A stretch of DNA of 6,941 nucleotides, from assembly GCA_947630345.1 (NCBI GenBank), contig CANRHF010000102.1, forward strand, positions 1 to 6,941, in the 5' to 3' direction. Shown here in pieces: positions 1-5,501 of this stretch. Every line of letters starts with the position of its first letter. The stretch's first letter is position 1. The notes below the pieces were generated by a model. It ran no database searches. It was not told where the DNA came from and worked only from the letters and a program-made list of their open reading frames with translations. The position numbers were made by a program, and so were the translations under genes. Origin of the DNA: an uncultured Oscillospiraceae bacterium. Its GTDB lineage: Bacteria > Bacillota > Clostridia > Oscillospirales > Oscillospiraceae.

Positions 1-224
1 AGACGATCCGACCCAGGACGCCCTGGCATAACGGGAAAGTGGAACGCAGTCACAGAAACGACCAGGAGCGGTTCTACGATCATCTCAGCTTCTACTCATA
101 TGAAGACTTGAAGATTCAAATGAAGCGGTACTTACGTCAGTCAAACCGCATTCCCATGTCGGTACTGGGATGGAAGACGCCGATCCAGAAACGGCAGGAG
201 CTGGAAGCCGCCCGGATTTGCTGA
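1..224 (+). CDS. IS481-like transposase, C-terminal part (5' end outside window)
   Basis: The reading frame is open from base 3 to the TGA at 222-224, so the gene enters from the left edge. A GTG at 39 is only an internal Val codon. The visible part starts with RPRTPWHNGKVERSHR, the end of the rve/DDE integrase core; the Glu in NGKVERSHR is the position of the third catalytic acidic residue of the DDE triad. It continues with the typical tail (QERFYDHLSFYSYEDLK, then RSNRIPMSVLGWKTPIQ) seen in IS481-like and related integrase-core transposases. The enzyme would cut and join the ends of its own insertion sequence. Whether the gene is intact cannot be told because at least two thirds lies outside. 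The exact IS family (IS481 versus a neighbouring rve family) is the main uncertainty. Confidence 0.85.
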   Translation, partial: TIRPRTPWHNGKVERSHRNDQERFYDHLSFYSYEDLKIQMKRYLRQSNRIPMSVLGWKTPIQKRQELEAARIC

Positions 225-296
225 CTTCGGTCGGGCTCCGCCCTCCCTTCGTCAGCAAATCCGCTCCCTAATAACGAAAATTCTTTCGCTTTTTTC
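213..296 (+). terminator. Inverted repeats at the 3' end of the transposase, possible weak terminator
   Basis: A perfect 13-bp inverted repeat (213-225 and 251-263, 25-nt loop) has the transposase stop codon in its left arm. It has no U-tract of its own. A second, small hairpin (275-279/284-288, 5 bp) is followed by a run of six T (290-295). Together they could end the transposase transcript. The larger repeat could instead belong to the insertion-sequence end. Confidence 0.35.
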
Positions 297-383
297 CAGT
301 CTCACATCATTGACAAATGAACACGCCTCTCAGGAAAGGAGGATTTTCTGTAGAGTTTACAATGAGCTATAAAGAACCCTGCA

Positions 384-424
384 AAATGCCCCCTGAGAAA
401 GGTTCCCTTTCCCAGGGGGCATTT
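384..424 (-). terminator. Hairpin downstream of the AP2-domain gene, likely terminator
   Basis: A perfect 12-bp GC-rich stem (384-395/413-424) has a 17-nt loop that can itself pair (397-402/406-411). The arms are A-rich outside and T-rich inside, so the minus-strand 3' arm ends in ATTTT. It lies 76 nt past the stop of the minus-strand AP2 gene. The U-run is short, so termination could be weak or bidirectional. The rest of 297-499 holds no gene that I can support. Confidence 0.5.
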
Positions 425-499
425 CGCCAAGTAGGAAATACATCCTCAGAAAACGCCTTTACACTGCGCGCTTTTGCGTCAAATAAATTATGCTGTATT

Positions 500-1054
500 T
501 CATCCGTTCGTCTGTACGCGAAACTCGCCGTTTGACCGTGTCACATTGTAATAGAAGGGATTGCTCTGCGCCCAGGCCGGGTCGGCCTCCGCTCTTTCAC
601 TGTACCGCTCAAAAGCGCTGATGTAACCCGCGTGGAGCTCCTCCTCCGCCCGGAGCCGGACCCGCACCGCCTCGTCAAAGGTCTTATAGTACCCAAGCGT
701 ATAGTGCTTCTTTTGAAAGGTGATCGTCACCCGGTATTTTCCGCTTCTCGCAAGGAACAATCCACGAAATCCCGCTTTATTTTTATCCGTTGTCGAGCAG
801 GCTCTTTTGAGCATTTCTACGCAGGTGTTGTCCTGGTAGTGCATATGATCGTGCATTTTTGCGCTCTGTTCTCGGTTCCAACAGCCGCAGCTCTGAGTCC
901 GGCCTTGCAAAAGGTTCTCCGTGCGAACATCCAGATCCTTGCCGCAGTCACAGCGGCAATGCCAGCAATTACCTTTCGCGCCGTCTCTTTTACTGAGGTG
1001 ATAAACGGCTGTCAGCCGGCCAAACCGCTGACCCGTTAGGTCAAAATATTTCAT
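500..1054 (-). CDS. AP2-like domain protein with N-terminal Cys-rich module
   Basis: This 184-residue protein begins DLTGQRFGRLTAV (residues 5-17), a motif common at the start of phage- and mobile-element-associated AP2/HNH-type proteins of Firmicutes. Next comes CRCDCG (33-38) and SCGC (55-58), with Cys spacing suited to binding a metal ion, probably zinc. Residues 93-140 resemble an AP2/ERF integrase-type DNA-binding domain: GFRGL, then a strand pattern around KYRVTITF, LGYYKTFDEAVR, and a closing helix. No HNH nuclease motif is visible, so it is more likely a DNA-binding protein than a nuclease. The ATG has AAGGAG (minus-strand 1069-1064) nine bases upstream. The start overlaps the stop of the 56-residue ORF as ATGA, so translation is probably coupled. 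The last 40 residues match nothing I recognise. The target and biological role are unknown. Confidence 0.72.
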   Translation of the reverse strand: MKYFDLTGQRFGRLTAVYHLSKRDGAKGNCWHCRCDCGKDLDVRTENLLQGRTQSCGCWNREQSAKMHDHMHYQDNTCVEMLKRACSTTDKNKAGFRGLFLARSGKYRVTITFQKKHYTLGYYKTFDEAVRVRLRAEEELHAGYISAFERYSERAEADPAWAQSNPFYYNVTRSNGEFRVQTNG

Positions 1055-1221
1055 GCGTACCCGCTCCTTACGGAAGGCGGTGGACAGGGTTTCCTTTCCC
1101 TCGCCGCGTTTTCATAAATGTCTCCGCCTTTTGGGGGATCGCTTTGCCTGGAGTCAGGGCCATCCATCCAGCGCGGAACAGGGATGGGATTGTCCTCATC
1201 AAAAACGCGGGGTCTCTTCAT
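1051..1221 (-). CDS. Small ORF of unknown function, coupled to the AP2-domain gene
   Basis: A 56-codon frame reads ATG (1221-1219) to TGA (1053-1051). The protein starts MKRPRVFDEDNPIPVPRWMD and is rich in Pro, Arg and Asp, with no membrane segment or known domain. Support for it being real: GGAAGG sits nine bases before the ATG, its TGA overlaps the ATG of the next gene by ATGA, and the next gene's Shine-Dalgarno lies inside it. The frame stays open upstream to a TGA at 1407-1405 but offers no ATG, GTG or TTG there, so the ATG at 1221 is the only usual start. It could be a leader peptide controlling the downstream gene, a disordered partner protein, or a chance frame. I do not recognise it. 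Confidence 0.42.
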   Translation of the reverse strand: MKRPRVFDEDNPIPVPRWMDGPDSRQSDPPKGGDIYENAARERKPCPPPSVRSGYA

Positions 1222-1324
1222 CTCCCGTTCCCTTCCGGCAAGCTCCGTTTTTGTTTCCGTTTCAGTGCGGTATAAATCCTTCCAACAGCAGGAATAATAC
1301 CTATAGCACTTATGGCGGCTCAGT

Positions 1325-1346
1325 CGCAGAGTTCGCCACTCTGCGC
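1325..1346 (+). repeat. Left copy of a 22-bp inverted repeat that is itself a hairpin
   Basis: Bases 1325-1346 are the exact reverse complement of 1788-1809. Each copy can also fold alone: here CGCAGAGT (1325-1332) pairs with ACTCTGCG (1338-1345) around a 5-nt loop. The identity of the two copies includes the asymmetric loop, so the copies are related by inversion and not merely two similar stems. Confidence 0.85.
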
Positions 1347-1595
1347 TTAGAGTGGATTTTCCCCCGCTTGGGCTGGCTATTTCTTCCCCCCTTTTCTGTG
1401 CGTTTCAAAAAACGACGATCAGCGTGTTTCCGGGTTTGACTGAATCGTTTGACTGCGATTGTTTACAGTCCCGCCGCTGCCGACCGCTCCATATTTGCCC
1501 GCTTCATGTCTATGGCGATCGTTCTTGCCCCGTGCGGGATCCCTCCGGGAGATCATCATACTGGGGGTGTTTTCACAACGCCGCCCGTGAAAGCT

Positions 1596-1630
1596 TTTTG
1601 ACTGCGCTTTTGACTGCGCTTTTGACTGCG
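1596..1630 (+). repeat. 12-bp tandem repeat, three copies
   Basis: The unit CTTTTGACTGCG occurs at 1607-1618 and 1619-1630, with 11 of 12 bases directly before (1596-1606). The period is a multiple of three, so any frame across it stays open and repeats four residues. Related GTTTGACTG words occur at 1434-1442 and 1447-1455. It is too short and too tightly spaced to be a CRISPR array. Confidence 0.85.
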
Positions 1631-1731
1631 TCTGAAATAAAGATCGGACGCCACTTAACGAAAAATGGCATTCTTATTCCATCATTTTGCCGAATGCTTG
1701 TGGGAATTTTAATCATTTTTCCCGCGTGCTA

Positions 1732-1760
1732 TTGAATTTGAGCGGTGACAGTGTTATAAT
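1732..1760 (+). promoter_or_regulatory. Strong sigma-A-type promoter with no downstream gene
   Basis: TTGAAT (1732-1737) and a perfect TATAAT (1755-1760) are separated by 17 bp. Transcription would begin near 1767 and run right into hairpin-rich sequence. No plus-strand gene follows, and the transporter genes run the opposite way, so the product would be a small RNA or an antisense transcript. Confidence 0.6.
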
Positions 1761-1766
1761 TTCTCG

Positions 1767-1893
1767 TGTATATATTAATGTAGATGGGCGCAGAGTGGCG
1801 AACTCTGCGCCTTTTGACTAATCAGGTCCGGGGTGGATAGCTCTCCGATCGGGAGAACGCGGTGCCGCTCCGGGTGCGGCCATTTCAAGGTCC
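1767..1893 (+). ncRNA. Candidate small structured RNA, unidentified
   Basis: Downstream of the promoter at 1732-1760 lie four possible stems: 1787-1796/1802-1811 (10 bp, 5-nt loop, followed by TTTT), a weaker one within 1831-1845, GCCGC/GCGGC (1864-1868 with 1876-1880), and an interrupted stem within 1882-1900. If the first hairpin terminates, the RNA is only about 50 nt. If not, it could extend to the hairpins at 1907-1993. It does not match the SRP RNA, 6S RNA, tmRNA or riboswitch consensus sequences that I can recall. Boundaries are guesses. Confidence 0.3.
1788..1811 (+). repeat. Right copy of the 22-bp inverted repeat, terminator-like hairpin
   Basis: Bases 1788-1809 mirror 1325-1346 exactly. 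This copy has a longer stem, 10 bp (1787-1796/1802-1811), and is followed by TTTT on the plus strand, so it may act as an intrinsic terminator about 20 nt past the predicted transcription start. Confidence 0.8.
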
Positions 1894-1897
1894 TTGG

Positions 1898-1943
1898 AAA
1901 TAAAAACAGCCGGGAGCTTTTCTAAACGAAAAACTCCCGGCTG
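1898..1943 (-). terminator. Intrinsic terminator of the purine permease gene
   Basis: A perfect 10-bp stem (1907-1916/1934-1943) is extended by TTTTC/GAAAA pairing after one mismatch. On the minus strand the stem is followed directly by TTTTTATTT (1906-1898). It is the only one of the three hairpins behind the permease with a U-tract, so it is the best candidate for the true transcript end. Confidence 0.8.
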
Positions 1944-1950
1944 AGTCTGT

Positions 1951-1993
1951 CAAAGAATCCCTGTTTTCAAGAAGCGAAAACAGGGATTCTTTG
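1951..1993. repeat. Perfect 18-bp inverted repeat in the permease 3' UTR
   Basis: Arms 1951-1968 and 1976-1993 pair without mismatch around a 7-nt loop. There is no U-tract on the minus strand, so this is more likely an RNA-stabilising stem, or a block to incoming plus-strand transcripts, than a classic terminator. Confidence 0.8.
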
Positions 1994-2002
1994 GCAAACC
2001 GA

Positions 2003-2036
2003 CTTTTCCTCCCCGGCGGAAGCCGGAGAGGAAAAG
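2003..2036. repeat. Long stem in the permease 3' UTR
   Basis: Arms 2003-2011/2028-2036 (9 bp) and CCGGC/GCCGG (2013-2017/2022-2026) stack with one mismatch and close on a tetraloop, GGAA on the plus strand and TTCC on the minus. It starts 20 nt after the permease stop codon. Confidence 0.75.
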
Positions 2037-2055
2037 AATTCTATAACCTCAAATA

Positions 2056-3495
2056 TTACATGGTCACGGTGATAAACTTCAGAATGAACAGCGCCGCGAT
2101 CACCGTCACGGGGATGTCCTTCTTGGTGTACTTGCCGGCGCAGAGGGTGATCACCACATAAGCGATGGCGCCGATGCCGATACCGTTGGAAATGGAGTAG
2201 GTCAGGGGCATCATGACCAGGGCCAGGAAAGCGGGAACCGCGCTGCGCATATCGTGCATATCCACGCTGGCGAAGCCCCGGAGCATCAGCACGCCCACAT
2301 AGATCAGGGCGGGGGCGGCGGCGCAGGAGGGCACCAGAGAGGCCAGGGGGCTCAGGAACAGGCAGACGCCGAAGCAGATGGCCACCACCAGGGAGGTCAG
2401 GCCGGTGCGGCCGCCGGCGGCCACGCCGGAGGCGGATTCCACAAAGGTGGTGCAGGTGGAGGTGCCGCAGACCGCGCCCACCACGGTGGCGATGGAGTCG
2501 CTGGTCATGCACTGGTTGACATTGATGGGGTCACCGTTCTCATCCAGCATATCGGCCTGAGAGGCGGCGCCGTAGAGGGTGCCGATGGTGTCGAACATAT
2601 CCACCAGGCAGAAGGTGACGATCAGCATGATAGCGGAGAAAATACCGCCGATGGCGGGACCGGTGAAGGCCTCCACCCAGGCCTCGGGATGGAACACGCC
2701 GGTGATGCCGATGGTGCCGAAGTCCTTGAAGCTCTGGCCGATCTGGCCCATGTCAAAGGAGGGCGCGGTGCCGGAGGTGATGTAGTACAGCACGGTGGTG
2801 GCCACGATGCTGATCAGCACGGAGCCCTTGACTTTATAATGCTCCAGAACGGCAATGATCAGCAGGCCCAGCAGGGCCAGCAGGGCGGGCAGGGCCACGG
2901 CCACAAACTGGCCGCTGGCGATGGCGCCGTGGATATCCACGAACTGCAGGAAGGTGTAGGGGTTATCCTGCAAAATTCCGGCGTTCTTGAAGCCGATGAA
3001 AGCGATGAACAGGCCAATGCCGGCGGGGATGGCTTTCTTCAGGCAATCGGGCAGGGCCTTGGCAATCTTGGACCGCAATCCGGAAAGGGACAGCGCCATA
3101 AAAATGATGCCGGACACCAAAATAATGACCAGACCGGACTGATAGCCGGTGACCGCGCCCTCTGCCGTCACGCTGCCGTCCTCCCCAAAAGCCAGCCGGG
3201 GCAGGATGAAGCACACGAAGAAGAAGGAGTTGAGGCCCATTCCGCAGGCCTGCGCGAAAGGCATTTTGGCGTAGAGCGACATCAGCAGCGTACCGATGAC
3301 CGCCACCAGGATCGAAGCGACGTACACAGAATTCCAAATCTGCTGTAGCACCGGGTCCGCTCCCTGGTAGAAGCTGACGATCTGGTTCGGGTTGGTGACC
3401 ACAATGTACGCCATCGCGAAGAAGGTCGTCAGACCCGCGATGATCTCGGTGCGCACGTTGGAGCCCCGTTCCGAAATTTTGAAGAATTTGTCCAA
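2056..3495 (-). CDS. NCS2-family purine permease, AzgA/PbuG type
   Basis: This integral membrane protein (479 residues, many hydrophobic segments) should import adenine, guanine or hypoxanthine with a cation. Family motifs are clear: TEIIAGLTTFFAMAYIVVTN (16-35), GMGLN (85-89), VDMFDTIGT (298-306), TSTCTTFVESASG (345-357) and GGRTGLT (361-367). N89, D299, D302 and E353 fall where the substrate-binding N131, D339, D342 and E394 lie in Aspergillus AzgA. A TTG start at 3495 is preferred: it gives the usual N-terminus MDKFFKISERGSNVRTE and has GGGAG ten bases upstream. A GTG at 3504 is too close to that site. The frame stays open far upstream, across the intergenic region and into the antiporter gene, but that extension is out of frame with the antiporter and not real. 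A promoter (3555-3583) precedes it and three hairpins follow. Exact substrate cannot be read. Confidence 0.93.
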   Translation of the reverse strand: MDKFFKISERGSNVRTEIIAGLTTFFAMAYIVVTNPNQIVSFYQGADPVLQQIWNSVYVASILVAVIGTLLMSLYAKMPFAQACGMGLNSFFFVCFILPRLAFGEDGSVTAEGAVTGYQSGLVIILVSGIIFMALSLSGLRSKIAKALPDCLKKAIPAGIGLFIAFIGFKNAGILQDNPYTFLQFVDIHGAIASGQFVAVALPALLALLGLLIIAVLEHYKVKGSVLISIVATTVLYYITSGTAPSFDMGQIGQSFKDFGTIGITGVFHPEAWVEAFTGPAIGGIFSAIMLIVTFCLVDMFDTIGTLYGAASQADMLDENGDPINVNQCMTSDSIATVVGAVCGTSTCTTFVESASGVAAGGRTGLTSLVVAICFGVCLFLSPLASLVPSCAAAPALIYVGVLMLRGFASVDMHDMRSAVPAFLALVMMPLTYSISNGIGIGAIAYVVITLCAGKYTKKDIPVTVIAALFILKFITVTM

Positions 3496-3523
3496 GATTT
3501 TCACGCTCCCAGTACAAAATTTT

Positions 3524-3550
3524 TTGGGGTCCGGGTACGCCGGACCCCAA
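3524..3550 (-). promoter_or_regulatory. 5'-terminal hairpin of the permease mRNA
   Basis: A perfect 11-bp GC-rich stem (3524-3534/3540-3550, 5-nt loop) sits at the predicted transcription start. On the minus strand it is followed by an A-run and then TTTT, which is not a good terminator. A stem at the very 5' end is known to protect some Firmicute mRNAs from decay. It does not match the purine riboswitch. Confidence 0.55.
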
Positions 3551-3554
3551 TAGA

Positions 3555-3583
3555 AGTATACAACGCGCGGCCGCAAATTGCAA
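3555..3583 (-). promoter_or_regulatory. Promoter of the purine permease gene
   Basis: On the minus strand, TTGCAA (3583-3578) and TATACT (3560-3555) are separated by 17 bp. The start would be near 3548, giving a leader of about 53 nt before the TTG. This separates the permease from the antiporter upstream, although I see no strong terminator between them (3496-3698). Confidence 0.75.
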
Positions 3584-3698
3584 GAGAGAATGGGAGTTTC
3601 TGTCATATTTTGTTCATGATAGCCGGAGACAGCCCCTCCTCTCCCCCATTTTTCGGCAGATTGCGCTTTCCTTCTTGCTCCGGGAAGGGGGAAAGCCC

Positions 3699-5351
3699 CT
3701 ATTTGCGCTTCTCCCAATAGCTGGCGGCCAGAATCACCCCGGCCAGGAGCAGTAAGGTGACGGGCGTGGCGGCCATGGCCACGGGACCGGCGGTGAAGTA
3801 GCCGATCAGCCCGGCGATCAGATACCCCACGGCGCACACGGCGGCGCAGGTCATGGCGTAGGGCAGCTGGGTGGAGACGTGGTTGACGTGATTGCAGTGG
3901 GCCCCGGCGGAGGCCATGATGGTGGTGTCGGAAATGGGCGAGCAGTGGTCCCCGCACACCGCGCCGGACAGGCAGGCGGCAATGGCAATGACCAGCATCT
4001 CCTCCGAATTGGCAAAGACGTTGCACACAATGGGGATCAAAATGGAGAAGGTGCCCCAGCTGGTGCCGGTGGAGAAGGCCAGGAACACCGCCACCACAAA
4101 AATAATGGCAGGCAGGAAGATCTGGAAGCCCCCGGCGGAGGCCGCCACCAGATCGTGGATGTAGGCGTCCGCCCCCAAAAGGCCGGTCATGCCGGACAGG
4201 TTCCAGGCCATGATGAGAATAATCATGGGGGCGCACATGGAGCGGAAGCCGGCGGCGAAGCACTCCATAAATTCAGAGAGGGACAGGACTCCCCGCCACA
4301 GGTACAGGAAAAAGGTGAACACGATGGCAACCAGGCTGCCAAAGACCAGCCCCATGGCGGAGTTGGAGTCGGCAAAGGCGTCGATAAAGCCCACGCCGTC
4401 AAAAAAGCCGCCGGTGTAGACAATGCCAATGATACAGGCAACAATCAGCACCACCACCGGCAGGACCAGATCGATCACGGACCCCTTTTCGGAGGGGATC
4501 TCGTTGTCCGCGTCGGCGTAGGGCCGGTCCGGCGTGGTGAACAGGTCCCCGGAAAGGGCGTTTTGCTCATGGATCTTCATGGGCCCATAGTCCAGTCGCA
4601 AGGTGACAATCAAAAGCATCATCAGGATGGTCCCCAGGGAGTAGAGGTTGTAGGGGATCGTCCGCAGGAACATCTCAAAGCCATTGATCCCGGAGCCCTC
4701 CGGCACGGAATAGGTGACCGCCGCCGCCCAGCTGGAAATGGGGGCGATGATGCAGATGGGGGCGGCGGTGGCGTCGATGAGGTAGGCCAGCTTGGCCCGG
4801 GAGACCCCGTGCCGGTCCGTCACCGGCCGAATGACGGAACCCACCGTCATGCAGTTGAAGCCGTCGTCTACAAAGATCAGCACTCCCAGCAAAATGGTGG
4901 CCAGCTGGGCGCCCACCCGGGACTTGATGTGCTTGGAGGCCCAGCGCCCGAAGGCCGCGGAGCCTCCGGCCTTGTTCATCAGGGCCACCATGGTCCCCAG
5001 CAGCACCACAAAGACCAGGATGCTGGCATTCTGCACGGTGGCGATATTGGTGACAAAGCCGCCGCTCTCGCTGTACATAATGGTGTTCAGGGCCAGCTCC
5101 AGATTCCCGTGGGCATAGAGCAGGCCGCCGATCAGGATGCCGAGGAACAGGGAAAAATAGACCTCCTTCGTGATCAACGCCAGGGCAATGGCCGCCACCG
5201 GCGGCAGCAGCGCCCAGGCGGTCTGGAAACCGAAGGGCTGGTACCCCTCCCCCGCCTCGGCCGGCGTGCGGAAGGACACAATAACGAGGGCCGCGATGGC
5301 GATCAGCGCCAGAATCAGCAGCCCGCAGCGAATAGCCTTGGATTTTTGCAT
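3699..5351 (-). CDS. NhaC-family Na+/H+ antiporter-like transporter
   Basis: This 550-residue membrane protein, with about a dozen or more hydrophobic segments from residue 9 to 543, belongs to the NhaC branch of the ion transporter superfamily. Telltale motifs are FVDDGFNCMTVGSVIRPVTD (160-179), APISSWAA (203-210), FSTGTSWGTF (426-435) and CGDHCSPISDTTIMASAGAH (466-485), leading into NHVNHVSTQLPYA. Family members exchange sodium for protons; some paralogues (MleN-type) swap malate for lactate, and others may carry amino acids, so the substrate is uncertain. The ATG at 5351 is chosen because AAGGAGG lies seven bases upstream and a promoter lies just before (5385-5413). An in-frame ATG at 5468 is upstream of that promoter and is rejected. 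The cytoplasmic loop at 254-292 is charged and variable. It seems to be a single-gene transcript; no good terminator is visible after its stop. Confidence 0.92.
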   Translation of the reverse strand: MQKSKAIRCGLLILALIAIAALVIVSFRTPAEAGEGYQPFGFQTAWALLPPVAAIALALITKEVYFSLFLGILIGGLLYAHGNLELALNTIMYSESGGFVTNIATVQNASILVFVVLLGTMVALMNKAGGSAAFGRWASKHIKSRVGAQLATILLGVLIFVDDGFNCMTVGSVIRPVTDRHGVSRAKLAYLIDATAAPICIIAPISSWAAAVTYSVPEGSGINGFEMFLRTIPYNLYSLGTILMMLLIVTLRLDYGPMKIHEQNALSGDLFTTPDRPYADADNEIPSEKGSVIDLVLPVVVLIVACIIGIVYTGGFFDGVGFIDAFADSNSAMGLVFGSLVAIVFTFFLYLWRGVLSLSEFMECFAAGFRSMCAPMIILIMAWNLSGMTGLLGADAYIHDLVAASAGGFQIFLPAIIFVVAVFLAFSTGTSWGTFSILIPIVCNVFANSEEMLVIAIAACLSGAVCGDHCSPISDTTIMASAGAHCNHVNHVSTQLPYAMTCAAVCAVGYLIAGLIGYFTAGPVAMAATPVTLLLLAGVILAASYWEKRK

Positions 5352-5384
5352 GGACTGTCCTCCTTGAAGGGATTTGCTATCTTT

Positions 5385-5413
5385 ATTATAAGGCGTCGGC
5401 CCCGGTTCGTCAA
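5385..5413 (-). promoter_or_regulatory. Promoter of the NhaC-family gene
   Basis: On the minus strand, TTGACG (5413-5408) and a perfect TATAAT (5390-5385) are spaced by 17 bp, a near-consensus vegetative promoter. The leader is about 27 nt. It sits inside the longest open frame and so fixes the real start at 5351. Confidence 0.85.
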
Positions 5414-5460
5414 TCCTTAGTTTCTTCCCCCGCGATTCCATAATATGCCGCTGTGAGCCC

Positions 5461-5501
5461 AAAAGCACAAAAAGAACCCCCTCCGGCAGTGGTCAGAGGG
5501 G
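5461..5501 (-). terminator. Terminator of the tocopherol-cyclase-like gene
   Basis: On the minus strand CCCCTC (5501-5496) pairs with GAGGGG (5483-5478) around a 12-nt loop, followed by TTCTTTTTGTGCTTTT (5476-5461). The left arm lies within the last codons and the stop codon is in the loop, so termination occurs right at the gene end. Confidence 0.7.

Larger units (their letters stand above)
1222..1906. other. Gene-poor, repeat-bearing stretch between accessory unit and permease
   Basis: No convincing gene lies here; the plus-strand frames have no family resemblance. On the minus strand two short frames have an ATG: 1671-1573 (32 residues, MPFFVKWRPIF..., crossing the 12-bp tandem repeat as AVKS AVKS AVKK) and 1559-1419 (46 residues, MMISRRDPARGK...). 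Neither has a clear ribosome binding site. A further open stretch (1404-1222) joins the 56-residue ORF but lacks a start codon. Base composition and lack of long frames differ from the transporter genes on the right. The region may be a degraded or non-autonomous mobile segment, or the long leader of the AP2 unit. Confidence 0.5.

Noticed and set aside
317..535. 72-codon plus-strand frame
   Set aside because: It crosses the terminator hairpin at 384-424 and runs antisense into the AP2 gene; there is no family resemblance and no well-placed ribosome binding site.
1596..1630. CRISPR-like array
   Set aside because: The 12-bp units are directly adjacent without spacers.
1352..1735. Plus-strand frames across the gene-poor region, including 1053-1439 and 1352-1735
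   Set aside because: Composition is not protein-like, no ribosome binding site fits, and there is no family resemblance.
1818..1883. 21-codon minus-strand frame (ATG at 1883, TAG at 1818-1820) with AAGGA seven bases upstream
   Set aside because: It is very short, follows the permease terminator, and has no other support; chance is the simplest explanation.
2254..3348. Long plus-strand frames opposite the transporters (also 3879-5420)
   Set aside because: They are mirror frames of GC-rich membrane-protein genes: Gly/His/Gln-rich with no recognisable domain.
3496..3698. Purine riboswitch upstream of the purine permease
   Set aside because: I looked for the conserved junction and loop sequences of the purine aptamer and did not see them; the hairpin at 3524-3550 is a simple stem at the transcript start.
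2056..4263. A 735-residue open frame on the minus strand covering the permease plus a long N-terminal extension
   Set aside because: The extra ~256 residues are Arg/His/Gly-rich, lie out of frame over the antiporter gene and the permease promoter, and have no family match. The permease starts at 3495.
5352..5468. 39-residue N-terminal extension of the antiporter from an ATG at 5468
   Set aside because: It spans the near-consensus promoter and lies upstream of the perfect ribosome binding site at 5359-5365, and the family normally starts near the first membrane segment.
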